Source: an uncultured Bacteroidota bacterium (GTDB lineage Bacteria; Bacteroidota; Bacteroidia; Bacteroidales; UBA12077). Taken from it: a stretch of DNA of 64,000 nt. The position numbers were made by a program, and so were the translations under genes. The notes beneath the pieces were generated by a model that made no database searches, was not told where the DNA came from, and was given only the letters and a program-made list of their open reading frames with translations. The stretch spans positions 1 through 64,000 of the forward strand of contig CAJXLK010000007.1 in NCBI GenBank assembly GCA_913055635.1, written 5' to 3'. Positions 53,440 through 63,384 of the stretch are shown in pieces (position 1 is the first letter of the stretch; every line of letters begins with the position of its first letter).

Positions 53440-53859
53440 CTACTTGAATGATTTAGAAATCTCCGTGAACAGAATGGAAACCAGCCCGATGCCTACCAAC
53501 AGGTACATGGTAATCAAACCGGTGCCCACTCTTTTCAGCACTGGTGGCACATTGTCAGGATTGGGGGTTGGGAAACTCAACGGTTCGGACGAGGCCAATC
53601 CATAGGCAATCAGTACCACAATCACCAGGGAGAGGATGCCAATGAGGGTCCCCTTGCCCCGTTTGGGTTGGGCAATAATCTGGGCCAACGGGAAAAGCAA
53701 TGCCATGGCAGCGGCAATCACGGCCAGAATAGCGCCCCAGATCAGAATGTGATCGGTATAGATGGGTTCGCCACCAGCCATTTCACCGCCGGCATAATAC
53801 ATAATCCCGAGGATAACCGATACTGCCCCCAGTATAATGATGATAATTCTTTTCAGCAT
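53440..53859 (-). CDS. Small membrane protein of the exb operon
   Basis: 139 residues with four hydrophobic helices (IIIIILGAVSVILGIMYYAGG; ILIWGAILAVIAAAMALLFPLA; LIGILSLVIVVLIAYGLAS; LITMYLLVGIGLVSILFTEIS). No named family. It sits between exbB and the two exbD genes in the same order and with short spacing (28 and 72 bp), an arrangement I recall as usual in Bacteroidota, so it is likely a partner of the channel. Function is not established. Confidence 0.7.
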   Translation of the reverse strand: MLKRIIIIILGAVSVILGIMYYAGGEMAGGEPIYTDHILIWGAILAVIAAAMALLFPLAQIIAQPKRGKGTLIGILSLVIVVLIAYGLASSEPLSFPTPNPDNVPPVLKRVGTGLITMYLLVGIGLVSILFTEISKSFK

Positions 53860-53886
53860 AACTTGATCGATTTAAAGTTTCTTGTA

Positions 53887-54714
53887 CTATTTATTCTTTC
53901 TTCCGTACTTGTAGATCAGGTCAACCAGGGAGATGGAGGCATCTTCCATGTCGTTGACGATGCTGTCGATCTTGGAGACAATATAGTTATAGAACAGCTG
54001 AAGGATTACAGCTACGATCAAACCGGAAGCAGTAGTAATCAGAGCCACACTAATACCACCGGCCACAACCGAGGGCGAAATGGTTCCGGCTGCCTCAATG
54101 TTTTCAAAGGCCTGAATCATACCGATAACAGTACCAAGGAAACCGAGCATTGGGGCAATGGCAATGAAAAGAGAAATCCAGGTCAATCCCTGTTCAAGCA
54201 ATCCGGCCTGAACACTGCCATAGGAAACGACCGATTTTTCAGCGACATCCACGCCTTCATCGGCCCGGTCCAAACCCTGATAGAAGATCGAAGCCACCGG
54301 CCCGCGGGTGTTGCGGCAAACTTCCTTGGCCGATTCAATACCGCCTTCTTCCAGGGCATCTTCAACCTTCTTGAGGAGCTTATTGGTATTGGTGGTTGAA
54401 AGATTCAAATAAATGATCCTTTCAATGGAAACAGCTAAACCAAAGATCAATGACAGGAGTACCACGCCCATAAAAGCAGGACCACCATCAATAAACTTCT
54501 GCTTTACCTGTTTGTGCAGGGAACTGGTTTGTGCTGCTTCCTCTTCTTCTGCTGCAGCAGCGGTCGTATCAGCAGCAGCTGTATCCGCTGCAGCCATCGC
54601 TGTGTCTTGCTGTACAGTGGTGTCGGCTTGTCCTTCCTCTTGAGCCACAGTAAATGCAGTGGTGCCCAAGATTACTAATCCGATTACTGCGATAGTTGTG
54701 AATAATCTTTTCAT
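53887..54714 (-). CDS. exbB: ExbB/MotA/TolQ-family proton channel
   Basis: 275 residues. A signal-like N-terminus (MKRLFTTIAVIGLVILGTTAFTVAQ) is followed by an acidic, Ala/Thr/Asp-rich stretch (about 26-65) and then three transmembrane helices. The large cytoplasmic loop (about 100-165) and SLFIAIAPMLGFLGTVIGMIQAF are the family signature (MotA_ExbB domain). It drives TonB with ExbD. The acidic extension before the first helix is absent from E. coli ExbB and is likely periplasmic. First gene of the operon, with tRNA-Ser upstream. Confidence 0.92.
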   Translation of the reverse strand: MKRLFTTIAVIGLVILGTTAFTVAQEEGQADTTVQQDTAMAAADTAAADTTAAAAEEEEAAQTSSLHKQVKQKFIDGGPAFMGVVLLSLIFGLAVSIERIIYLNLSTTNTNKLLKKVEDALEEGGIESAKEVCRNTRGPVASIFYQGLDRADEGVDVAEKSVVSYGSVQAGLLEQGLTWISLFIAIAPMLGFLGTVIGMIQAFENIEAAGTISPSVVAGGISVALITTASGLIVAVILQLFYNYIVSKIDSIVNDMEDASISLVDLIYKYGRKNK

Positions 54715-54792
54715 GGTTTGTCTTCTGTTTTGATTAATGAATTGTTGGTTAAAAGTACTAAAAAATTTCGATTTCCAATTTTTAATCTCCGG

Positions 54793-54880
54793 CGGAGAAG
54801 GAGGGATTCGAACCCTCGTGGCGCTTGTGGCGCCAACACGCTTTCCAGGCGTGCGCCTTCGGCCGCTCGGCCACTTCTCC
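54793..54880 (-). tRNA. tRNA-Ser (anticodon GGA)
   Basis: An 88-nt class II tRNA. Acceptor GGAGAAG (54880 down) pairs with CTTCTCC; the anticodon arm reads CACGC CTGGAAA GCGTG with anticodon GGA (reads UCC and UCU); a long variable arm (TTGGCGCCACAAGCGCCAC) is typical of tRNA-Ser; the T arm holds GGTTCGAATCC. The discriminator base is G, as expected for Ser. CCA is not encoded. The gene stands alone between ansA and exbB. Confidence 0.96.
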
Positions 54881-54940
54881 GTAAATTCTTGCCGTTAATT
54901 TTGCGGCACAAATTACAAAAAATTATAATTCATAAAATAT

Positions 54941-55978
54941 TTAGCTGCTAATTTCTCCCCGCAGGGAAAACTCCATGTTTTTGTGAATCCGTTGGCTATC
55001 AAGGCCCAACCCTAAAAGGAACATCAATTTGGTTAAACCCGCCTCGGTGGTCAGGTCATATCCGCCCATGACACCAGCATCCAATAACCTGCGGCCGTTT
55101 TCATAGGCAGTCATATCTACCTTACCGGCAAGACATTGGGTGATGTTCACCACCACTTTCCCATGTTTTACAGCATCCTGAATCTCCCGGATAAACCAGT
55201 CTTCGGTGGTGGCATTGCCCGAACCATAGGTTTCTAAAATGATGCCTCGTGCCTTATCATCCCGGGTGACCGCTTTCACCATATTTTCGCTGATGCCCGG
55301 GAACAGTTTCAAGACCGCAATATCGGTCTCCAGTCTCTGATGGATGTGCAAAGAACGGAGGGTAGTGGGATAACGGATGGCCTGATGATTGTATTTGATG
55401 TTGATCCCGATGTCAGCCAGGGCAGGATAATTGGGCGAAGAAAAAGCATTGAAATGCTCGGAGCTGGTCTTGGTGGTTCGGTTTCCCCGGTAAAGCCGAT
55501 TTTCAAAGTAGAGGGCCACTTCCGGTACAAGGGGTTGACCATCCCTATGGGCCGCGGCAATTTCAATGGCGGTAATCAGATTCTCCTTGCCATCGGTCCG
55601 CAAAGTTCCAATGGGCAGCTGACTGCCCGTCAAAATAACCGGCTTTTGCAGGTTCTCCAGCATAAAACTAAGGGCCGAAGCCGTATAGGCCATTGTATCA
55701 GTGCCATGCAAGACAATGAAACCATCATAATCCAGATAATGCTTCTCAATGAGGGTGGCCAGCTTCACCCAAAATTCAGGAGTCACATCCGATGAGTCAA
55801 TCAAAGGAGAAAAAGCAATGGCATCAATGGTGGAACCAAAACTTTTAATTTCGGGAACCTGATCCTGAATGTGGGAAAAATCAAAAGGATGCAGGGCATT
55901 CGTTCCCGGATCACGCACCATACCAATGGTGCCACCTGTATAAATGATCAGTATAGCCATTTCCCCTTGTGAATCCAT
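54941..55978 (-). CDS. ansA: Type I L-asparaginase
   Basis: 345 residues from the ATG at 55978, which overlaps the tatD stop by 1 nt (TGATG). LIIYTGGTIGMVRDP holds the nucleophile Thr, and FIVLHGTDTMAYTASALSFML the second Thr with Asp. No signal peptide, so cytoplasmic type I. It turns L-asparagine to L-aspartate and ammonia. It forms a two-gene operon with tatD. Confidence 0.92.
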   Translation of the reverse strand: MDSQGEMAILIIYTGGTIGMVRDPGTNALHPFDFSHIQDQVPEIKSFGSTIDAIAFSPLIDSSDVTPEFWVKLATLIEKHYLDYDGFIVLHGTDTMAYTASALSFMLENLQKPVILTGSQLPIGTLRTDGKENLITAIEIAAAHRDGQPLVPEVALYFENRLYRGNRTTKTSSEHFNAFSSPNYPALADIGINIKYNHQAIRYPTTLRSLHIHQRLETDIAVLKLFPGISENMVKAVTRDDKARGIILETYGSGNATTEDWFIREIQDAVKHGKVVVNITQCLAGKVDMTAYENGRRLLDAGVMGGYDLTTEAGLTKLMFLLGLGLDSQRIHKNMEFSLRGEISS

Positions 55979-56745
55979 CAATCTAAAAAAATATCCATTG
56001 CATTTTGTGTGGTGATCGCTGCCACCTGCTCGGGATCCATATTTTTTAGATGGGCAATTTTTTCACACACATACCGGACATAGGCACTTTCATTGCGTCG
56101 CCCGCGCCTGGGTTCAGGGGCCAGAAAGGGGGCATCGGTCTCGACCACCAGGTGGCCGACGTCAATCTCGCGAACCACTTCATCCAGGCTCGAGTTCTTA
56201 AAGGTCACAATCCCGTTGATCCCGATCTTAAAACCCCTATCTATAATATAGCGGGCCTGATCCAAATGGCCGGCAAAACTATGGAAGATGCCATAGAGGC
56301 TCCCATCGTTGACCTGTTCAATGACCTGAAAAATCTCATCAAAGGAATCCCGTGAATGAATAACAATGGGCATCTGCTTCTGCATGGCCCAGTGAAGCTG
56401 CCGCTTAAAAGCCTCTTGCTGATGCCCGGCATAGGTCTTATCCCAGTACAGATCAATCCCGATCTCGCCAATGGCAGCAAAGGAACGCTTATCAAGCCAT
56501 TGTTTAACCGTGGCCAGTTCCTGCTCATAATCCTCGTTCACCGATGTGGGGTGCAATCCCATCATCGGTTTGCAATAATCGGGATAAGCCCCGGCCAGAT
56601 TCAACAAATCATCGATGCTGCCCGAATCGATGTTGGGCAGGTAAATCCGGCTAACCCCATTTTTCCTGGCATTTTCAATCACCTGGGTGCGGTCGGATAA
56701 AAAATCGTCCAGGTATATATGAGCATGAGAGTCAATTAATTCCAT
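55978..56745 (-). CDS. tatD: TatD-family metal-dependent deoxyribonuclease
   Basis: 255 residues from the ATG at 56745 (MELIDSHAHIYLDDF), the start that gives the usual family length; a longer ORF to 56814 carries 23 residues that do not fit. Metal-binding His in DSHAHI, Glu in GEIGIDLYWD, His in VIHSRD and HSFAG, and Asp in VVETDAPFL. TatD proteins are 3'-5' exonucleases or DNA-repair enzymes. Coupled to ansA by stop-start overlap. Confidence 0.9.
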   Translation of the reverse strand: MELIDSHAHIYLDDFLSDRTQVIENARKNGVSRIYLPNIDSGSIDDLLNLAGAYPDYCKPMMGLHPTSVNEDYEQELATVKQWLDKRSFAAIGEIGIDLYWDKTYAGHQQEAFKRQLHWAMQKQMPIVIHSRDSFDEIFQVIEQVNDGSLYGIFHSFAGHLDQARYIIDRGFKIGINGIVTFKNSSLDEVVREIDVGHLVVETDAPFLAPEPRRGRRNESAYVRYVCEKIAHLKNMDPEQVAAITTQNAMDIFLD

Positions 56746-56797
56746 ACAATCGCCTTGCTTCATTCCCAGGTGCAAACTTGCTAAAAAATCAACAAAT

Positions 56798-56823
56798 AAA
56801 AAAGAGGGGTTCAAAAACCCCTC
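56798..56823 (-). terminator. Intrinsic terminator of gdhA
   Basis: On the minus strand GAGGGGTT (56816-56823) pairs with AACCCCTC (56804-56811) around a 4-nt loop and is followed by six Ts (56798-56803). It is 28 bp after the gdhA stop. Confidence 0.85.
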
Positions 56824-56850
56824 CTTTTAAGCCCATAAAACTAAAATCGT

Positions 56851-58270
<1,420 letters not shown>

Positions 58271-58396
58271 CAATTTTCCCGGCTGGATAAAAAACACAAA
58301 ATCAGCCATCCCCACTCCATTGCGATTAGCTTCTGTTTATAAAGGAAATGGCCAAGACAAAACTTATTTATGTTGTGCAACATTTTATGAAAATTG

Positions 58397-59521
58397 TCAT
58401 TGCTGGTAGAACAACAATTTGTATAGATTCCCTGGCAGGCACCGTACAAGTCCCTTCAACTCCAGATCAAGCAAAAGGGGAGAAACCTGGCTCACCGGCC
58501 GATGACAAAGCTGACCGATTTGATCAATGGAAAGTTCCCCGTGATTTTTCAACAGGTCAATGATCTGGCGGTTTTCCTCGTTGAGGTGATCAAAAAGCTG
58601 GCGTTGGATGAGCCTGTGCTTCTGCCGGGTGACTTCCCAACCCATAATATATTGGAGATCGCCGGCACCTTCAATCAATAAAGCCTTATTGGTCTTGATC
58701 AGCTGATTGCATCCTTTCGAGTGCAAATCATCCACCCTTCCGGGAAAAGCAAACACATCGCGGTTATAGGAATTGGCAATATCGGCGGTGATCAAAGCCC
58801 CGCCTTTTTCACCCGACTCGACCACCACCGTGGCATCACATAACCCGGCGATGATCCGGTTGCGGCTGATGAAATTGCCCCGAATGAACGGGGTTTGGGT
58901 CGAAAATTCACTGATCAGCGCCCCGTTTTGCACAATTTCCGCAGCAGTCTTACGGTGAACCGAGGGATAAATTGTATCCATCCCGTGCCCCAAAACCGCT
59001 ACAGTCGGAATATGGCGGGTCAAAGCCACCCTGTGGGCACAGATGTCAATGCCGTAAGCCAGACCGCTGACAATAACCAGGTCTGAATGAGTCCCGCCCA
59101 AATCTTCTACCAGTCGCCGACAATTTTCGAGGCCCTGGGCTGTGGCTTTTCGGGTCCCTACAATACTTAGCATCTTACCTCGCTCGATATCCACATTCCC
59201 CTTCATATACAACAATACCGGGGCATCCTCGCAATTTCTCAACCGCCCCGGATAATCATTGTCCTGGTAAAAAACCGGCCTTATTCCGTAACGCGCCATA
59301 AAATCCATCTCCTGATCCACCCGCTTAAAAAGCGCTTTATCTCTTATGGCATCAACAATGTGGCTTCCCAAACCCGGTATCTTTAACAACGGCCCCCTGC
59401 CCTGCCTGAATACCGCTTCCGCACTGCCCGCATAATCCACCAATCGGCGCGCCAATACCGGCCCGATATGAGAAATCATGCTCAGGGCAATTTTATAATA
59501 CATCTTATCGTTATGCTTCAT
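58397..59521 (-). CDS. dprA: DNA processing protein DprA
   Basis: 374 residues: SAM-like N-terminal helices (LSMISHIGPVLARRLVDYAG, about 10-60), the DprA/Smf Rossmann domain with SIVGTRKATAQG, VIVSGLAYGIDICAHRVAL and VAVLGHGMDTIYPSVHRK, and a C-terminal winged helix (IIDLLKNHGELSIDQIGQL to VRCLPGNLYKL). It loads RecA on incoming single-stranded DNA in transformation. It is present in many bacteria that are not known to be competent. Transcribed alone. Confidence 0.93.
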   Translation of the reverse strand: MKHNDKMYYKIALSMISHIGPVLARRLVDYAGSAEAVFRQGRGPLLKIPGLGSHIVDAIRDKALFKRVDQEMDFMARYGIRPVFYQDNDYPGRLRNCEDAPVLLYMKGNVDIERGKMLSIVGTRKATAQGLENCRRLVEDLGGTHSDLVIVSGLAYGIDICAHRVALTRHIPTVAVLGHGMDTIYPSVHRKTAAEIVQNGALISEFSTQTPFIRGNFISRNRIIAGLCDATVVVESGEKGGALITADIANSYNRDVFAFPGRVDDLHSKGCNQLIKTNKALLIEGAGDLQYIMGWEVTRQKHRLIQRQLFDHLNEENRQIIDLLKNHGELSIDQIGQLCHRPVSQVSPLLLDLELKGLVRCLPGNLYKLLFYQQ

Positions 59522-59800
59522 CGGAAAGCCAGGGTGGTTTGCCCTAAAGTTTTAGGCTGAAAATTTTATGTTCAACAATATACAACTTTATGCGTTACTT
59601 TTCGTAGCGTTGAACCACCCTTCTGAAGATAACATTTTTCCAGAAAAAATTCAAAAAATTAAAAAGGTAGGCCTCAAAAGTGTTAAAAACAAGAGTGGCA
59701 TAATAATAAAAAATTTCATTACTTTGTAAAATTTGCATTAATTTTTCGCGTTATCATAAAGAGTTAATTATTTGGAACTTAGAAAAAACCAGATGCCGAG

Positions 59801-60661
59801 ATGAGACAATTAAAGATCACTAAATCAATTACCAACAGAGATAGTTCATCCCTGGAGAAGTATTTGCAGGAAGTTGGCAAAGAGGAGCTGCTGACCCCGG
59901 ACGAAGAAGTAGAGCTGGCCCAGCGGATCAAAAAGGGAGACAAAGCGGCGTTAGAAAAGTTAACCAGGGCTAACCTTCGGTTTGTAATTTCGGTAGCCAA
60001 ACAATATCAATTTCAGGGCCTCAGCCTGCCTGACCTGATCAATGAAGGCAATCTCGGACTGATCAAAGCAGCAGAGCGTTTTGATGAAACCAAAGGATTT
60101 AAATTCATCTCCTATGCCGTTTGGTGGATTCGCCAGTCCATTCTCCAAGCCATTGCTGAACAATCAAGGGTAGTAAGGCTGCCGCTGAACAAAGTCGGCT
60201 CGATCAATAAACTGCATAAGGCCTATTCCAAACTGGAGCAGGAAAACGATCGCACCCCTACTTCCGAGGAACTGGCTGAAATGGTTGACCTGCCCAAGGA
60301 AAAAGTGGAAAAGACCCTTCAGCTCTCGGGCAAACCCCTTTCAATGGATGCCCCTTTTGATGATGACGAAGACGGCAGCCTGCTGGATGTGATGGAAAAC
60401 CAGGATGCACCAGATGCCGACGGAACCCTGATGAACGAATCGCTGAGCCGCGAGATTGAAAGGACCCTGAGCGTACTCCCGGAAAAAGAGAAAGCCGTGA
60501 TTAAGTATTTCTTTGGCCTGGGCGTGGGTGAAATGTCGCTGGAAGAAATCGGCCAGAAGTTAAACCTGACCCGTGAAAGGGTTCGCCAAATCAAAGAAAA
60601 AGGCATCAGAAGGCTGCGGCATTCCTCCAAAAACAAATTGCTGAAAAAGTACCTGGGCTAA
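59801..60661 (+). CDS. rpoD: Primary RNA polymerase sigma factor (RpoD/SigA, short Bacteroidota type)
   Basis: 286 residues. Region 1.2 [27 protein letters not shown], region 2 ([40 protein letters not shown]), region 3 and region 4 with helix-turn-helix ([26 protein letters not shown]) are all complete. Region 1.1 and the non-conserved insert are missing, as in the phylum's housekeeping sigma factor, which reads the TTTG/TAnnTTTG promoters seen here. The leader (59522-59800) holds AGGGTGGTT and AACCACCCT as an inverted pair 70 bp apart. A strong terminator follows. Confidence 0.95.
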   Translation: MRQLKITKSITNRDSSSLEKYLQEVGKEELLTPDEEVELAQRIKKGDKAALEKLTRANLRFVISVAKQYQFQGLSLPDLINEGNLGLIKAAERFDETKGFKFISYAVWWIRQSILQAIAEQSRVVRLPLNKVGSINKLHKAYSKLEQENDRTPTSEELAEMVDLPKEKVEKTLQLSGKPLSMDAPFDDDEDGSLLDVMENQDAPDADGTLMNESLSREIERTLSVLPEKEKAVIKYFFGLGVGEMSLEEIGQKLNLTRERVRQIKEKGIRRLRHSSKNKLLKKYLG

Positions 60662-60710
60662 ACCAATCCAGTTTTTACGTTTTGCCATCCGAGTTAAGAA
60701 TATCGCTCTA

Positions 60711-60737
60711 ACCGCCTTTTCAAAGGCGGTTTTTTTT
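60711..60737 (+). terminator. Intrinsic terminator of rpoD
   Basis: ACCGCCTTT (60711-60719) pairs with AAAGGCGGT (60722-60730) around a 2-nt loop and is followed by seven Ts, 50 bp after the rpoD stop. Confidence 0.9.
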
Positions 60738-60913
60738 GGTTTTCCGCTTATTGTCTTTTCTGGCCCCGAGAAGAGCGGAAAAAGTGAAGGCTGGGGTTCG
60801 GGCCACCCTTTTGGTTTTCTGCCAATGGCCACGGGGTTGTCTGGTGAAACAGCCTGCATCAACCATCATTTGACGAATAACCCATCATTTTTATTAATTT
60901 TTGGTCAAAAAAC

Positions 60914-62236
60914 ATGGAACCCGGAAAAGTCGCGATCATGCACCACCACCTCCACCCAGGAGGCGTAACCCGGATCATCGACTCACAGGTCAAAAGCCTC
61001 TCGCAGGATCACCCCAACATTCGCCTGCGGGTGGTATGTGGCCAAACCGATGATCCGTACCGCTACAAAGAACAGGGTGTAGAGGTGATCGTTCATGAAG
61101 AGCTGAATTACCTGTTTGACGAGCATCCTTCACCAGCAAAAATAAATACGGCTATTGCCCGCCTGAACGATTTTTTGAAGGAATTGCTGGATGAGGATGA
61201 AATCATCCATTTTCACAACCTGAACCTCGGGAAAAATCCATTGGTCACCTACAGCCTTTACCGGCTGGCCGAAGAAGGCAGGCTGGTGCTTAACCACGCC
61301 CATGATTTTGCCGAAGACCGCCCGGCAAATATGGCCTTCCTCGAATATATCCTGCGCGATGGCCTGCATATGGAACCCTCCATGGTAATGTATCCGCGTA
61401 ACCTGGAAAACTACCATTTTGCCGTCATCAACAGTGGCGACCAACAACGGCTGTTAAACCAGGGCATCGATGAGGGCCACATTGCTCTGCTGCCCAACCC
61501 GGTGTCGGTTCCCAATACCCAATCCCTGCCCGATAAAACCTCCTGCAAGAAAAAAATCACCGCCACCTTTTCCCTCGACCCCCAAACCAAAATCGTCACT
61601 TACCCGGTCCGCGTGATCCGAAGAAAAAACATCGGCGAGTTGATCCTCCTCTCTGAACTCTTTCGCTCATCAGCGGTATTTTTGGTAACCCTGGCCCCCA
61701 AAAATCCCCTTGAACTGGAACATTACAACCAGTGGAAAACATTTTGCCAGGAAAACCACCTGAACAACGTCCTGTTTGAAGCCGGTGAAAAAATAGATTT
61801 TCCCCGGCTGGTTAAAGGCTCGGATCTTTGCATCACCACCAGCATCCGCGAAGGATTTGGAATGACCTATATGGAACCCTGGCTGTACCATACCCCGGTT
61901 GTGGGACGAAAAATCGATTACATCACCCGCGATTTCCTGCAAACAGGAATGGTATTTCCCGGATTGTATAACCAAATCATCATTCCCGGAAGAGACAGCG
62001 ATTTCAAAGATCTTCCCGTTCAGGACCAGATGTACGAGATCCTTAAAATCTCACATGATACAAAACGACAGGAAGAGCTTTTCAGGATCAACCCGGCCCT
62101 GCATCAATTACTGGAGACAGTTGACCCCCAGACCATCGAAGACAACATCCATCGAATCGTTCAATATTATTCGCTTGAGACTTATGGAAAAAAGCTCGTG
62201 GAAACCTATCGAAGACTATCTCAATCAGTTGGATGA
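60914..62236 (+). CDS. GT4-type glycosyltransferase
   Basis: 440 residues with two Rossmann-like halves (GT-B fold). N-terminal VAIMHHHLHPGGVTRIIDSQVKSL fits the acceptor-side Gly-rich loop; ALLPNPVSVPNTQ and the donor-side ITTSIREGFGMTYMEPWLYHTPVVGRKIDY carry the E-x7-E-like motif of GT4 (EGFGMTYMEPW). No membrane helix. It leads the cassette with the HAD hydrolase and the GpgS-like protein. A likely role is the second sugar transfer in a glycerate-based solute (for example mannosylglucosylglycerate), but donor and acceptor are not determined. Confidence 0.8.
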   Translation: MEPGKVAIMHHHLHPGGVTRIIDSQVKSLSQDHPNIRLRVVCGQTDDPYRYKEQGVEVIVHEELNYLFDEHPSPAKINTAIARLNDFLKELLDEDEIIHFHNLNLGKNPLVTYSLYRLAEEGRLVLNHAHDFAEDRPANMAFLEYILRDGLHMEPSMVMYPRNLENYHFAVINSGDQQRLLNQGIDEGHIALLPNPVSVPNTQSLPDKTSCKKKITATFSLDPQTKIVTYPVRVIRRKNIGELILLSELFRSSAVFLVTLAPKNPLELEHYNQWKTFCQENHLNNVLFEAGEKIDFPRLVKGSDLCITTSIREGFGMTYMEPWLYHTPVVGRKIDYITRDFLQTGMVFPGLYNQIIIPGRDSDFKDLPVQDQMYEILKISHDTKRQEELFRINPALHQLLETVDPQTIEDNIHRIVQYYSLETYGKKLVETYRRLSQSVG

Positions 62237-63107
62237 GCTCCAGCCCCTCCCCACGCAAGTCAGGGAAAGCTGGAAGCCCGAGGCAAACCTCCGGGCCTGC
62301 ATCTTCGACATTTATGGAACGCTGCTGATCTCCGCTTCAGGGGATATTGACCAGGCGGAATTCAGCACGGGGTTCCTCGAAAAAGCCTTAAAAAAGGGAC
62401 ATATTGACATCAATGCCAAAAGCATCCACACCCGGGATGAAATCCTCCAACACCTGCTGAAAGATTTTCGCCGTTTCATTGAGCAGGAACATGCCCGGCT
62501 TACGGGAAACGGTTATCCCCATCCCGAAGTGGTCATCACCCGAATTTGGCAAAAGACTCTGAAACGCCATCATCAGGCCGGAAACATTGCCATCACCAAG
62601 CACAGCAACATCAAAGTGCTCGCCTTATTTTTTGAACTGATGGCCAACAAAATATACCCCATGCCCGGCATGCAAACTACCCTGGAACATCTTCGGGAAA
62701 AAGGCGTGCACCTGGGGATTGTCTCCAATGCCCAGTTTTATACCCCGATGATCATGAACTTCTTCCTTGGAAAACCATTAACCGAAACAGACCAAATCCG
62801 GCATTTCGAACCTGCCCTCTCCATCTTCAGCTATCAAACAGGCAGGGCCAAACCCGATACTGCCCTGTTTGAGCTCCTTAAAGAGCGACTTCATACGAAT
62901 CATGGCATTTCTCCGGCCGAAACCCTTTACGTGGGAAATGATATGTATAAGGACATCTGGCCTGCCAGCCAGGTAGGTTTCAAAACAGCCCTTTTTGCAG
63001 GTGACCGCCGTTCCCTCCGGCTGCGCGAGACCTACAAAGAGCTGCGCAACCTGCGCCCCGGTTTTATCATTAAAGATTTAACAAGCCTTGCGAAAATGAT
63101 TGAATAG
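62184..63107 (+). CDS. HAD-superfamily hydrolase (phosphatase)
   Basis: 307 residues from the ATG at 62184, which overlaps the GT4 gene by 53 bp; a TTG at 62229 would cut the overlap to 8 bp. HAD motif I CIFDIYGTLL (nucleophile Asp; second Asp replaced by Tyr as in many haloacid-dehalogenase-like members), motif II GIVSNAQFY, motif III Lys in GRAKPDTALF, motif IV YVGNDMYKDIWPA. It likely removes a phosphate from the sugar-3-phosphoglycerate made by the partner glycosyltransferase. The overlapping start implies coupled translation. Confidence 0.78.
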   Translation: MEKSSWKPIEDYLNQLDELQPLPTQVRESWKPEANLRACIFDIYGTLLISASGDIDQAEFSTGFLEKALKKGHIDINAKSIHTRDEILQHLLKDFRRFIEQEHARLTGNGYPHPEVVITRIWQKTLKRHHQAGNIAITKHSNIKVLALFFELMANKIYPMPGMQTTLEHLREKGVHLGIVSNAQFYTPMIMNFFLGKPLTETDQIRHFEPALSIFSYQTGRAKPDTALFELLKERLHTNHGISPAETLYVGNDMYKDIWPASQVGFKTALFAGDRRSLRLRETYKELRNLRPGFIIKDLTSLAKMIE

Positions 63108-63384
63108 GCCTTCTTTGCCCTTCTTTAATGCCTAAAGGAACCCAGGATCGGGCCGCTCCTTTATGCCACCAACGAAGCTTAAAAAATATTGACCCTTTGC
63201 AAAAAAATGGTTGGCCGGTAAATCTGTATAACAATTGTCAATGAACAATTAAAATAATGATCCATCCCCCTTTATCATCGAATCAACCAACATTTAGAGT
63301 TTAACCAAAATATAAAGCAGAGCTTCATCCTAAAGCGATGAAGATTTTATAATTTTAAGGGTTTAACTATAAAAGGGAGGTATC

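Noticed and set aside
54718-54951. Small ORFs overlapping the tRNA-Ser gene
   Set aside because: They are read across a tRNA; the RNA gene explains the sequence.
59531-59621. Riboswitch or leader RNA in front of rpoD
   Set aside because: Only a 9-bp inverted pair with a 70-nt loop is visible; not enough for a structured RNA call.
61899-62183. Extended N-terminus of the HAD hydrolase
   Set aside because: It is a shadow of the GT4 gene; the HAD fold starts after 62184 and the extension has no protein-like pattern.
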